Positions 18,406 through 26,715 of a stretch of 40,774 nt of DNA are shown one piece after another; the stretch's first letter is position 1, and the number at the start of each line of letters is the position of its first letter. A model generated the notes under the pieces. The model had not been told where the DNA came from. It worked only from the letters and a program-made list of their open reading frames with translations, and did not search any database. A program made the translations under genes and the position numbers. The DNA comes from Alphaproteobacteria bacterium (GTDB lineage Bacteria > Pseudomonadota > Alphaproteobacteria > Bin95). The stretch covers positions 1 to 40,774 of the forward strand of contig JAPOJR010000011.1 of assembly GCA_029978325.1 (NCBI GenBank). Direction: 5' to 3'.

Positions 18406-19491
18406 CTATTCCGCCGCCAGCAAGCGCGGCACGTTCATCGCCTGGACGTGCGGCAGCACCTCCTTAGAGAACAGCCGCAGCATCTCCAGCGTGCGCTGCT
18501 GGCCGTAATAGGGCGGGTAGTGCAGCATCAGCGAGGTGGTGCCGACCGCCTTGAACGCCTCGATCTTGCGCAGCACCGTTTCGGGCGAGCCGTGCAGGAT
18601 GGTGCCGTCCATCAGGTTGTCGTAGGCGAACTGATCGTCGCCGCTCTTGTCCGAGATGTCGCCCAGATAGCCGCCGGTCTTGGAGCCGCCGGCCATGAAG
18701 CTCTTCATGTGCTGGGTGATGCCCTGCTCGGACAGGTCCTTCGCCTTGGCGTCGGTTTCGGCGACGAAAGTCATGCGGCAAACATCGACGTCGCCGAACG
18801 CCGGGTTCTGGTCATAGGGCGCCTTGGCCTCGCCCATATGCTTGCGGTAGTGGGCGATATGCTCGCCGATCACTTTCACGCTCGGCAGGGTCGATTGCAT
18901 CAGGCCGAAACCGTTGCGGGCAGCGGCGGCGATGGACTCGTTCGTGCCCGCCCCCATGTAGAACGGCGGATGCGGCTGTTGCAGCGGCTGCGGGAAGATC
19001 TCCCACTCGTCCGAAACGTCGAAGTTGAAATACTTGCCCTTGGCGGTGACGCGCTTCTTGTGGAAGCCGTCCAGGATCAGCGGGATGGCCTCGGCCTGGA
19101 TCGCCCGGCGTTCCTCGTAGGAGACGCCCAGGCCCTCGAACTCATACGGCCGGTAGCCGGAGCCGAGGCCGAGCTGGAACCGGCCGTTGGAGAGGATATC
19201 GACAAAGGCCGCGTTCTCGACGATGCGCAGCGGATGGTGCAGCGGCACCACCATCACGGCGGCGCCCAGCTTGATGACGCTGGTCTTGGCAGCGAGATAT
19301 GTGAGGTAGCTGAACGGGTCCGGCAGGATGCCGTAGCGATTGGAGAAATGGTGCTCGGCAATCCAGACGCTGTCGAAGCCCAGTTGCTCAATTTCCAGAA
19401 TTTCGTTCGTGACCCGCTCGTGCACGCCCTGGTGCGGATACGGCTCGGTCTTCGGATCGGGGTGGGAGGTGTAGAGGACGCCGACTTGCAT
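18406..19491 (-). CDS. LLM-class flavin-dependent monooxygenase
   Basis: MQVGVLYTSHPDPKTEPYPHQGVHERVTNEILEIEQLGFDSVWIAEHHFSNRYGILPDPFSYLTYLAAKT...HHPLRIVENAAFVDILSNGRFQLGLGSGYRPYEFEGLG. Confidence 0.93.
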   Translation of the reverse strand: MQVGVLYTSHPDPKTEPYPHQGVHERVTNEILEIEQLGFDSVWIAEHHFSNRYGILPDPFSYLTYLAAKTSVIKLGAAVMVVPLHHPLRIVENAAFVDILSNGRFQLGLGSGYRPYEFEGLGVSYEERRAIQAEAIPLILDGFHKKRVTAKGKYFNFDVSDEWEIFPQPLQQPHPPFYMGAGTNESIAAAARNGFGLMQSTLPSVKVIGEHIAHYRKHMGEAKAPYDQNPAFGDVDVCRMTFVAETDAKAKDLSEQGITQHMKSFMAGGSKTGGYLGDISDKSGDDQFAYDNLMDGTILHGSPETVLRKIEAFKAVGTTSLMLHYPPYYGQQRTLEMLRLFSKEVLPHVQAMNVPRLLAAE

Positions 19492-19591
19492 GAGTTCTGC
19501 GCTTCCTTCCGGCTGACGGGTGGTGTTCTGACCTGATAGTCCAGCATAATCCCGCCGCTGCGCCAAGCCCAGGCCGGAGTTGCGCCCTGCT

Positions 19592-19625
19592 TCCCGGAAC
19601 CTGCGCAGCAGGTATCCGGGACCGC
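19592..19625. repeat. REP-like palindrome, identical 34-bp copy A
   Basis: TCCCGGAACCTGCGCAGCAGGTATCCGGGACCGC; identical string at 21812-21845; hairpin TCCCGGA/TCCGGGA with inner ACCTGC/GCAGGT. Confidence 0.85.
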
Positions 19626-19661
19626 TTTGCGAGGCGGCTTCCGCCCACCGCCACCTCCTCA

Positions 19662-19756
19662 CCGTCATTGCGAGCGGAGCAAAGCAACCCAGGCCATAGT
19701 CGGAACGGAGCGCCGATCTGGATTGCTTCGTCGGCTTTGCCTCCTCGCAACGACGG
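19662..19756. repeat. Long imperfect palindromic element (MITE/REP-like)
   Basis: Left arm CCGTCATTGCGAGCGGAGCAAAGCAACCCAG; right arm CTGGATTGCTTCGTCGGCTTTGCCTCCTCGCAACGACGG is its approximate reverse complement. Confidence 0.75.
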
Positions 19757-19798
19757 CCTATATTGAAAGAGTTCGCGCAATCAGCGAGGTGCAGGGCG

Positions 19799-21802
19799 GT
19801 GGAAACGATACTCGGTCTCTCATACGCGGCATGGGGCGTTATCCTTGCGGCCCTGGCCGTAGTGGGGACATTTGCCGGCGTCTACTACACCCGAAGGCAG
19901 GCCAAGCAAGTCGAGAAGACAGAGCGGCAAGCTCAAGCAGCGCAAGACACACTGGCGGGTTCTTCCCCACCACCACCTCCACCCGCCAACCCAGCCCTCG
20001 CCACGCACTTTGTGGACCGGCCGGACCTCATTTCGAAGATCATGCAGGCCATCTCGCCCGGCGGGTCGAGCCTAGGGCCGCGCACCGCGATTATCTCGTC
20101 GCTCCGGGGCATGGGCGGGGTGGGGAAGACGGAGTTGGCGCGGGAGGTGGCGCGGGGGATGAAATCGCAATGCCCCGGCGGCGTGGCCGAGGTCAATCTG
20201 CGGGGCTGGGACTCGAAGCAGCCAATGGAGGAGGAAGAGGCGCTGCGATCATTGTGCGCCCAACTGGATCCTGATTTCGACGCGAAAATGCATGTGGAGA
20301 AGCTGACTCCATACTGGCAGAGACTGACGAGCGGCAGGCGCGCTCTGGTGATCCTCGACAACCTGAAGGATTCGGGTTTGATCAACGCGCTGCGGCCCGC
20401 CGACGGCATCACGCTTGTCACCAGCCGCACCAGCAATCTGGTGACGGGCGTGCCCGGCATCGACGTCGGCGTGATGGAGCCGGCGGAGGCGGCGGCGCTG
20501 GCGCGGCAGAACTGTCCGCAGCTATCCGAGGCCGATGCCCTGGCACTGGCAAAGGCGGTCGGCCATCTGCCGCTGGCGGTGGAGATTGCGGCGCAGCGCC
20601 TGAACGATAGCGGCGAGAGCGTGGCGGCGCTGGCCGAACGCCTCGCCGATCCGGGCCGGGCGGCGCGGGTGCTGAAGGGCGACACCGACCAGGAAGACGT
20701 GCTGCTGCGTGTGCTGGAGTGGAGCCTGGGGGGCCTCTCCGACGGGCAGAAACGGCGCTGGCAGGCGCTCTCCCTGCCGCCCGGCGATTTCGGCCTCTGG
20801 ACCGTGCGGGCGCTCTGGCTGGACAAAGACCCGGTCGATGACCTCGCAGCCCTGACCCGCCGCAACCTCGTCACCCGGCTGGAGGGCGACGAACCCCGCT
20901 GGCGCCTGCACGACGTCCTCCGCCGCTTCGGCCTGGCCGCACTGGCGGCGGATGAGGAGCGGGAGCAGGCGCTCTGGCAGCAGTTGGGGCTGGCGGCGGT
21001 GGCGCGGCTGCGGGAGATCGACGACCGGTTCGAAAGCGGCGGCGCCGCCATGGTGCCAGCGCTGGCAGAACTGGACCAGGAACTGCCGCTGCTGCGCGCT
21101 GTGCAGGCCTGGGCGGCGAGGCGGATTAAGGACGATGCCGTAGCGGCGGAGGGGGCGGTGACCAGCCACCATCAGATATTAATGCTGCGCCTGAAGAACG
21201 ACGAGAACCTTGAATGGATACTTGGTCAACTCCGCGCCGCCGAGCACCGCGGCGAGAAGGCGGAGATTGCCCGCGCCGCCGGCAATCTCGGGCTGGTGTA
21301 CCTGGAGCGCGGCGACCTCGACCGGGCGACGGAGATGCAGGAAAAAGGCCTCACTATCGCCGAGGAACTCGGCGACCGCGCCGGCATGGCGAACGACTAC
21401 GGCAATCTCGGGCTGGTGTACCAGGAACGCGGCGACCTCGACCGGGCAGCGGAGATGCACGAGAAAAGCCTCGCTATCCACGAGGAACTCGGCAACCGCG
21501 CTGGCATGGCGAGGCAGTCCGGCAATCTCGGGCTGGTGCACCAGCAGCGCTGCGACCTCGACCGGGCGGCGGAGATGCAACGGAAGAGCGCGGAGATACA
21601 CGAAGAGATGGGCAATCGCCCGAATCTCGCTATAGCCCTCTACAACCTCGGCAACGTCCTGAAAGACAAAGGCGACTGGGCCGGCGCGGCCGAGCATTTC
21701 CGCCGCTCCCTCGCGCTCTTCGAGGAACTCGGCATGCCGTACGTCGAGCAAGTCCGCCAAGCCCTCGCCGAAGCCGAAGCCCACCTCTCCGGCGGCGCGT
21801 GA
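19799..21802 (+). CDS. Membrane-anchored STAND (NB-ARC-like) P-loop NTPase with C-terminal TPR repeats
   Basis: TM helix LSYAAWGVILAALAVVGTFAGVYYTRR; Walker A SLRGMGGVGKTELAREVA; Walker B-like RALVILDNL; GHLPLAVEIAAQRL; four 40-aa TPRs GNLGLVYxERGDLDRAxEMxxKxLxIxEELG. GTG start at 19799 preferred over the TTG at 19763. Confidence 0.88.
   Translation: METILGLSYAAWGVILAALAVVGTFAGVYYTRRQAKQVEKTERQAQAAQDTLAGSSPPPPPPANPALATHFVDRPDLISKIMQAISPGGSSLGPRTAIISSLRGMGGVGKTELAREVARGMKSQCPGGVAEVNLRGWDSKQPMEEEEALRSLCAQLDPDFDAKMHVEKLTPYWQRLTSGRRALVILDNLKDSGLINALRPADGITLVTSRTSNLVTGVPGIDVGVMEPAEAAALARQNCPQLSEADALALAKAVGHLPLAVEIAAQRLNDSGESVAALAERLADPGRAARVLKGDTDQEDVLLRVLEWSLGGLSDGQKRRWQALSLPPGDFGLWTVRALWLDKDPVDDLAALTRRNLVTRLEGDEPRWRLHDVLRRFGLAALAADEEREQALWQQLGLAAVARLREIDDRFESGGAAMVPALAELDQELPLLRAVQAWAARRIKDDAVAAEGAVTSHHQILMLRLKNDENLEWILGQLRAAEHRGEKAEIARAAGNLGLVYLERGDLDRATEMQEKGLTIAEELGDRAGMANDYGNLGLVYQERGDLDRAAEMHEKSLAIHEELGNRAGMARQSGNLGLVHQQRCDLDRAAEMQRKSAEIHEEMGNRPNLAIALYNLGNVLKDKGDWAGAAEHFRRSLALFEELGMPYVEQVRQALAEAEAHLSGGA
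21281..21760 (+). repeat. Phased 120-nt tandem repeats encoding TPRs (about 4 units, the last diverged)
   Basis: Units start at 21281, 21401 and 21521 with GGCAATCTCGGGCTGGTG..., and 21641 is diverged; exact 120-nt spacing. Confidence 0.88.
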
Positions 21803-21811
21803 TCCTTTGCA

Positions 21812-21845
21812 TCCCGGAACCTGCGCAGCAGGTATCCGGGACCGC
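21812..21845. repeat. REP-like palindrome, identical 34-bp copy B
   Basis: TCCCGGAACCTGCGCAGCAGGTATCCGGGACCGC, identical to 19592-19625, same orientation. Confidence 0.85.
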
Positions 21846-21875
21846 CTTGGGAGGCATCCATCCCAAGGAGCCCCT

Positions 21876-22000
21876 CCCCGGCGAGCGGTCCCGGCGCTCC
21901 GCCTGCTATGCAGGCTGCGGCCGGGAAACTGCCTCCTTGCAGCCTTCCCCGGCGGGCGGTCCCGGCGCTTCGCCTGCTGCGCAGGCTGGGGCCGGGAAAC
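21876..22000. repeat. Two further tandem REP-like units, 71-bp period
   Basis: CCCCGGCGxGCGGTCCCGGCGCTxCGCCTGCTxxGCAGGCTGxGGCCGGGAAAC at 21876-21929 and 21947-22000; each contains a hairpin TCCCGGC...GCCTGC...GCAGGC...GCCGGGA. Confidence 0.8.
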
Positions 22001-22016
22001 CGGGGCGGTGTGGGGG

Positions 22017-22649
22017 TTATTCCCCCTTCAGCCGGTCCGCATAGTGCTTGCGGGTTTTCTCCACCTTCGGCGCGGCCAGGTGCATGATATAGGGTTGATA
22101 CGGGTTATTGGCGGCGTAGTTCTGGTGATAGTCCTCGCCGACGAAAAACTCGACCAGCGGCTCCAGCGTGGTGACGATGGGCTTGTCGAACAGGCCGGCC
22201 TTGTTCACCTGGGCAATATAGCCTTCCGCCACCGCCTTCTGCTCCAGGTCGGCATAGAAAATCGCAGAGCGATATTGCGTGCCGACGTCGTTGCCCTGGC
22301 GGTTCAACTGCGTCGGGTCGTGGGCGAGGGCGAAGAACACCTTCAGGATCTCGCCATAGGTGATCTTGGCCGGATCGTAGGTGATCTCCACCACCTCCGC
22401 ATGGCCGGTCATGCCGGTGCAGACAGTGCGGTAGTCCGCCGTGGAGGCGTCGCCGCCGGCATAGCCGCTCACCACCTTTTCGATGCCGTCCAGTTGCAGA
22501 TAGACCGCCTCGACGCACCAGAAGCAGCCGCCGCCCAGCACCACCTTCTGCAAGGCGCCATCCGGGCCGGGCGCAATATCCTGCGCCGCGTGGGGAAAGC
22601 GGTCCGGTGTTACGGTCTTGGAGCCGAAAATCTCGTCGAGCATACGCAT
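22017..22649 (-). CDS. msrA: Peptide-methionine (S)-S-oxide reductase MsrA
   Basis: VVLGGGCFWCVEAVYLQLDGIEKVVSGYAGG...GHAEVVEITYDPAKITYGEILKVFF...HDPTQLNRQGNDVGTQYRSAIFY; start 22649 or 22667. Confidence 0.95.
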   Translation of the reverse strand: MRMLDEIFGSKTVTPDRFPHAAQDIAPGPDGALQKVVLGGGCFWCVEAVYLQLDGIEKVVSGYAGGDASTADYRTVCTGMTGHAEVVEITYDPAKITYGEILKVFFALAHDPTQLNRQGNDVGTQYRSAIFYADLEQKAVAEGYIAQVNKAGLFDKPIVTTLEPLVEFFVGEDYHQNYAANNPYQPYIMHLAAPKVEKTRKHYADRLKGE

Positions 22650-22818
22650 GGGGACATCTCCTGGCAAAAGGGGGCTGCGGCGTGTTGCCTGCCAATGTGG
22701 CGTCTCTTAGCGCCGCTGGCTAGAGGCGACTGCTTGCCCTCGTGGCCAAATACTGGCAGGGATTGGCATTCGTATCGCCACAAGCTCCTCGCTAGCTTCG
22801 CCTCAAGGGATTTGCGCC

Positions 22819-24003
22819 ATGGTCAAACGCGGCCGCGAGTTTTTGCACACGCCCGGTCCCACCAACATTCCGGACCGCATCCTGAACGCCATGCACCGCC
22901 CGGCGATGGACTTCGCCAGCCCGGTCTTCGCCGAAATGGCGGCAAAGCTGTTCGAGGACCTGAAGGATGTGTTCCAGACGTCGTCCGAGGTGTTTCTCTA
23001 CACCAGCAGCGGCCATGGCGGCTGGGAAGGCACGTTCGTCAACTGCTTTTCGCCGGGCGACACCGTGCTGTTGCCGGAGATCGGGCGCTTTGGCCGGGTC
23101 TGGGGCGATATGGCCGAGCGCCTGGGGCTGAAGGTGCGGCGGGTGCCGGGCAGCTGGCGCCCCCCGATCGCCCCCGCCGTGATCGAGGACGTGCTCAGCA
23201 AGGACAAGGCGCACGAGATCAAAGGCGTGCTGGCGGTGCATGTGGAAACGGCGACCGGCGCAATCTCGGACATGCCGGCGATCCGGCGGGCGATGGATGC
23301 GGCGAACCATCCGGCGCTGCTGATCTGCGACGCCATCGCCTCGTTCGCCTGTGTGCCGCTGCCGATGCGGGACTGGGGCATTGACGTCGTCATTGCCGCC
23401 TCGCAGAAGGGCCTGATGCTGCCGCCGGGGCTGGGCATTTGCGCCGTCAGCGAAAAGGCGTTGGCCGCCAGCTTCGAAAGCCGCAGCCAGATGGAATATT
23501 TCAGCTGGCCGCAACGGCTGAAGACCGAAAGCTACAGCCGCTTCTGCGGCACTGCCCCGGAACACCTGGTGTTCGGGCTGGTCGAGTCGCTGGCGATGCT
23601 GCGCGAGGAAGGCTGGCCGCAGGTGTTCAAGCGGCACACGCGTCTGGCCACGGCAGTGCGCAAGACGGTTGAGGCCTGGGGCCAGGCCGGCGCGCTGGAG
23701 CACAATATCGTGGTGCCGGAAGCGCGGGCCGACAGCCTGACCGTCGTGCGCACGCCGGAGGGCATGAATGCCGATATCATCCGCGCGACGGCGCGCGAAA
23801 CCTTCAGTGTCGCCATGGGCGGCTCGCTCGGCGATCTGGCCGGGCGGGTGTTCCGCATCGGCCATATGGGCGACCTGAACGAGCCGATGGTCATCGGTGC
23901 GCTCGGCGGCATCGAGGCGGCGCTGCGTGTATGCCAGGTGCCGATCGGGCAGGGCGGCGTCGGCGCGGCTATCGACTACCTGGCAGAGACGGCGGAGAGC
24001 TAA
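22819..24003 (+). CDS. Class-V aminotransferase (serine/alanine-glyoxylate aminotransferase-like)
   Basis: GREFLHTPGPTNIPDRILNAMHRPAMDF...HVETATGAISDMPAIRRAMD...ASQKGLMLPPGLGICAVSEKAL (PLP lysine region). Confidence 0.92.
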   Translation: MVKRGREFLHTPGPTNIPDRILNAMHRPAMDFASPVFAEMAAKLFEDLKDVFQTSSEVFLYTSSGHGGWEGTFVNCFSPGDTVLLPEIGRFGRVWGDMAERLGLKVRRVPGSWRPPIAPAVIEDVLSKDKAHEIKGVLAVHVETATGAISDMPAIRRAMDAANHPALLICDAIASFACVPLPMRDWGIDVVIAASQKGLMLPPGLGICAVSEKALAASFESRSQMEYFSWPQRLKTESYSRFCGTAPEHLVFGLVESLAMLREEGWPQVFKRHTRLATAVRKTVEAWGQAGALEHNIVVPEARADSLTVVRTPEGMNADIIRATARETFSVAMGGSLGDLAGRVFRIGHMGDLNEPMVIGALGGIEAALRVCQVPIGQGGVGAAIDYLAETAES

Positions 24004-24033
24004 CCCAGCGGCTAAGGAGGTCGGACCGAAACA

Positions 24034-24966
24034 ATGGCTATCACCAGCTTTGCAGACCTGTTGGCGCCCACGCCCGTGGACGAGTTCCTGGACAAGACCA
24101 AGGGACGCAAGTGGCAGCACATTGAGGCCCCGGCGGAGCGGGTCGATGGCCTGTTTTCGTGGCCGGAGCTCAGCAACCTGCTGAACATGGAGGTCTGGAA
24201 CCATCAGAACCTGCTGCTGGTGCAGGATACCCAGCCGGTGCCGCCGCAGGCCTATTGCCGGCAGAGAGTGGACCGCAGCGCCCAGCGCCAGTTCGTGCCG
24301 GATCCGCAGATGGTGCAACAGCACCTCGGCCGCGGCGCCAGCCTGGTGCTGAACGAGATCGAGACGCTGGTGCCGGGGATCCTTGCCATCGTCAACGCCT
24401 TTACCGAAGGCCTGGGGGCCAAGAGCTCGGCCAACGCCTATATCTCGCAACAGAACCATCAGGCGTTCGACACGCACTACGACAAGACCGATGTATTCGC
24501 GCTCCAGGTGTACGGCCAAAAACGTTGGCGCATCTATGAGGGCCAACTCGATGCACCGGTGATCCATGCCCGCTTCGCCGGCATGCCGAAGGAAATGGTG
24601 CAACGCCAGCGAGGCAAGGTGCAGCGCGAGTTCGTCATGAACACTGGAGACCTGTTGTATCTGCCGCGTGGCCGCTTTCACGATGCGCTGGCAACGGATG
24701 GTCCTTCAATTCATTTGTCTTTTGCAGTCAGCGAGCCCAAGGGGTTGGACTACCTGCAAATGGTTCTGGACGAAGCCGTCGGCGACCCGGCCTTCCGCGC
24801 CGATCTGCCATTGGCGGAGGCCGATCTTCCCGCCCACTTCGACCGGCTGGCCGACCGCCTGCGCGACGTTGCCCGCGCACAGCGGACCAAGGATCGCGGC
24901 AGGGCTCTGCGCAAGACATTCGTGCAGCCACGCGCCAACTTTGACATCGCACCGAGCAAAAAATGA
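24034..24966 (+). CDS. JmjC/cupin-4 family oxygenase (ribosomal-oxygenase-like)
   Basis: QNHQAFDTHYDKTDVFALQVYGQKRWRIYEG (HxD), NTGDLLYLPRGRFHDALATDGPSIHLSFAV. Confidence 0.87.
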   Translation: MAITSFADLLAPTPVDEFLDKTKGRKWQHIEAPAERVDGLFSWPELSNLLNMEVWNHQNLLLVQDTQPVPPQAYCRQRVDRSAQRQFVPDPQMVQQHLGRGASLVLNEIETLVPGILAIVNAFTEGLGAKSSANAYISQQNHQAFDTHYDKTDVFALQVYGQKRWRIYEGQLDAPVIHARFAGMPKEMVQRQRGKVQREFVMNTGDLLYLPRGRFHDALATDGPSIHLSFAVSEPKGLDYLQMVLDEAVGDPAFRADLPLAEADLPAHFDRLADRLRDVARAQRTKDRGRALRKTFVQPRANFDIAPSKK

Positions 24967-25400
24967 GTGACTTTCCTGATCTGACCGCTCCTTCACTCTA
25001 TGACCATTGGGCCGATGATGTCGTTCGGTTCTGCGACACGGACCAGGCTGGCCATGTCAACAATGTCGCCATAGCTGCCTATGTCGAGACCGGCCGGTTG
25101 ATGTTCGACCGCCAGGTGATCGATGCGGTTGCGGAGGGGCTGGAAGGAGAGGAATTCCACGCCATCCTCGCCAATCTGACGGTGAATTATCTGGCGGAGA
25201 GCTTTTGGCCGGGTAAGGTGCGGGTCGGCACACGCCTGATCAAGATCGGCAACAGTTCGCTGACCACCGCTCATGGCGTCTTTCGCGAGGACGGGCGCTG
25301 CATTGCGACCGCCACCTGCGTGCTGGTCAACCGGTCCGGCGGCAAAAGCGCGCCGATGGGGCCTGTAACGCGCGAGCGCTTGGCGGCGCTGCTGCCTTAG
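24963..25400 (+). CDS. Acyl-CoA thioesterase, 4HBT hotdog fold
   Basis: YDHWADDVVRFCDTDQAGHVNNVAIAAYVETGRLMFDRQV...NLTVNYLAESFWPGKVRVGTRLIKIGNSSLT; ATGA overlap with upstream CDS. Confidence 0.88.
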   Translation: MSDFPDLTAPSLYDHWADDVVRFCDTDQAGHVNNVAIAAYVETGRLMFDRQVIDAVAEGLEGEEFHAILANLTVNYLAESFWPGKVRVGTRLIKIGNSSLTTAHGVFREDGRCIATATCVLVNRSGGKSAPMGPVTRERLAALLP

Positions 25401-26602
25401 CTCTGGGGTTTCGGACGCTCCGGCAAGAAAAACACCAAGCCCATTGCCAGGGCTGCGATGGTGAGCAGCAGGAAGCCGGCTTCGTACGAATCGGTCAGCG
25501 CCAGCAATCCAGATAAGAGCGGCGGTCCGATGACCGAGCCCATGAACGTCACAACCATCACGCCGGCCGTCGCCTCGCTCACCTGGCCTTCGGGCGAGAG
25601 GCGTGCCGTTTCCGCAAGGAATACGCCGTTCCAACCGATAACGGTCGCGCCCAGCGCCACGCCCAAAGCGGCTACCATGGCGAAGGGCCAAGCCAGGGTA
25701 ACGGTCAGAATCAGCACGACGCTCGCCGCCATGCCGATGCCGAGGGCGCCCAGCACCCAGCGGGCCGCAACCAGGTCCGCCACCCAGCCCCAGCCGATAC
25801 GGCCGGCGACGGCGGCGACGTTGGCGATCGCCAGAATGCTGCCAGCCGCAGCAAGGCTCATGCCGACCACTTGGTTCAGGTAGACGACCAGAAACGAGGC
25901 GACGCCCAATTGCACGCCAGAAAATACCAGTGAGCAAAGCGCCATCCGCCGAAGTCCGGGGTAGCGCGCCATCAACTGCAAAGGTGCGAGCACTGTGCGC
26001 AGACGGAATGGCGTGCCGTCGCTACGGTGCCGGTCCAGTTCTGTCCGGTAGACCTGCGAGAGCAGGGCGACCGCAATCACCGAGGCGGCCGAGACCAGCA
26101 CCGCCGCTCGCCAGTCCGCCAGCAGTACAATGCTGGGCAACAGCAGTCCGGCCAGACCATAACCGATGGGCACGCAGGTCTGCTTGATCGAGAACACCAG
26201 GCTCAGCCGCTGTTTCGGCACGACCCGTGCCAGCAGGAAGGAGCCTGCCGGGTTCATCGGCCCATAGCCGGCGCCCACCAGCAGTGCAGCTACAGGCAGC
26301 AACAGCGGCTCTGCCGGCAGCAGGCAAAGCAGCCCGGCTACATTCGCTGCCGATGCCCATTGGCACATGCGCACCGCGCCGATTCTCGGCGATATGCCGG
26401 CGGTCACCAGCGTTGCAATTGCCGATCCCAGGAATGCTAGGCCGGTGTAGACGCCGATCAGGCCGGCGGAAACGTGAAAGCTCTCCGCTGCCCGCACGGC
26501 GATCACCGGAAGCGTCAGGTACGCCAGCGCCGAGGCGGCCTGCATCGCGGTCATGACGATAACAGCCAGCCAATGGCTGCGGCCTGTACGGGAATAGGAC
26601 AA
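25397..26602 (-). CDS. MFS transporter
   Basis: VIVMTAMQAASALAYLTLPVIAVRAAESFHVSAGLIGVYTGLAFLGSAIATLVTAGISPRIGAVRMCQWA...GYGPMNPAGSFLLARVVPKQRLSLVFSIKQTCVPIGYGLAGLLLP. Confidence 0.92.
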   Translation of the reverse strand: MSYSRTGRSHWLAVIVMTAMQAASALAYLTLPVIAVRAAESFHVSAGLIGVYTGLAFLGSAIATLVTAGISPRIGAVRMCQWASAANVAGLLCLLPAEPLLLPVAALLVGAGYGPMNPAGSFLLARVVPKQRLSLVFSIKQTCVPIGYGLAGLLLPSIVLLADWRAAVLVSAASVIAVALLSQVYRTELDRHRSDGTPFRLRTVLAPLQLMARYPGLRRMALCSLVFSGVQLGVASFLVVYLNQVVGMSLAAAGSILAIANVAAVAGRIGWGWVADLVAARWVLGALGIGMAASVVLILTVTLAWPFAMVAALGVALGATVIGWNGVFLAETARLSPEGQVSEATAGVMVVTFMGSVIGPPLLSGLLALTDSYEAGFLLLTIAALAMGLVFFLPERPKPQS

Positions 26603-26715
26603 TGATTGGCGCCGTTGGCTGAGTTATCGGGGCGGCCCGGAGATTGCGTTCCGCGCCGGCTCCTTGCATAGTACGGTTCGCTTCGAGTTCCCTAGAAAAA
26701 AGGCTCTGTTGACCG

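Noticed and set aside
19763-19798. TTG at 19763 as the STAND start
   Set aside because: Adds 12 residues abutting the palindromic element; GTG at 19799 has an RBS-like GCAGGGCG nearby and places the TM helix at a normal N-terminus.
22792-24681. 629-aa minus-strand ORF antisense to the class-V aminotransferase and JmjC gene
   Set aside because: Low-complexity shadow ORF with no recognisable domain; opposite strand encodes clear enzymes.
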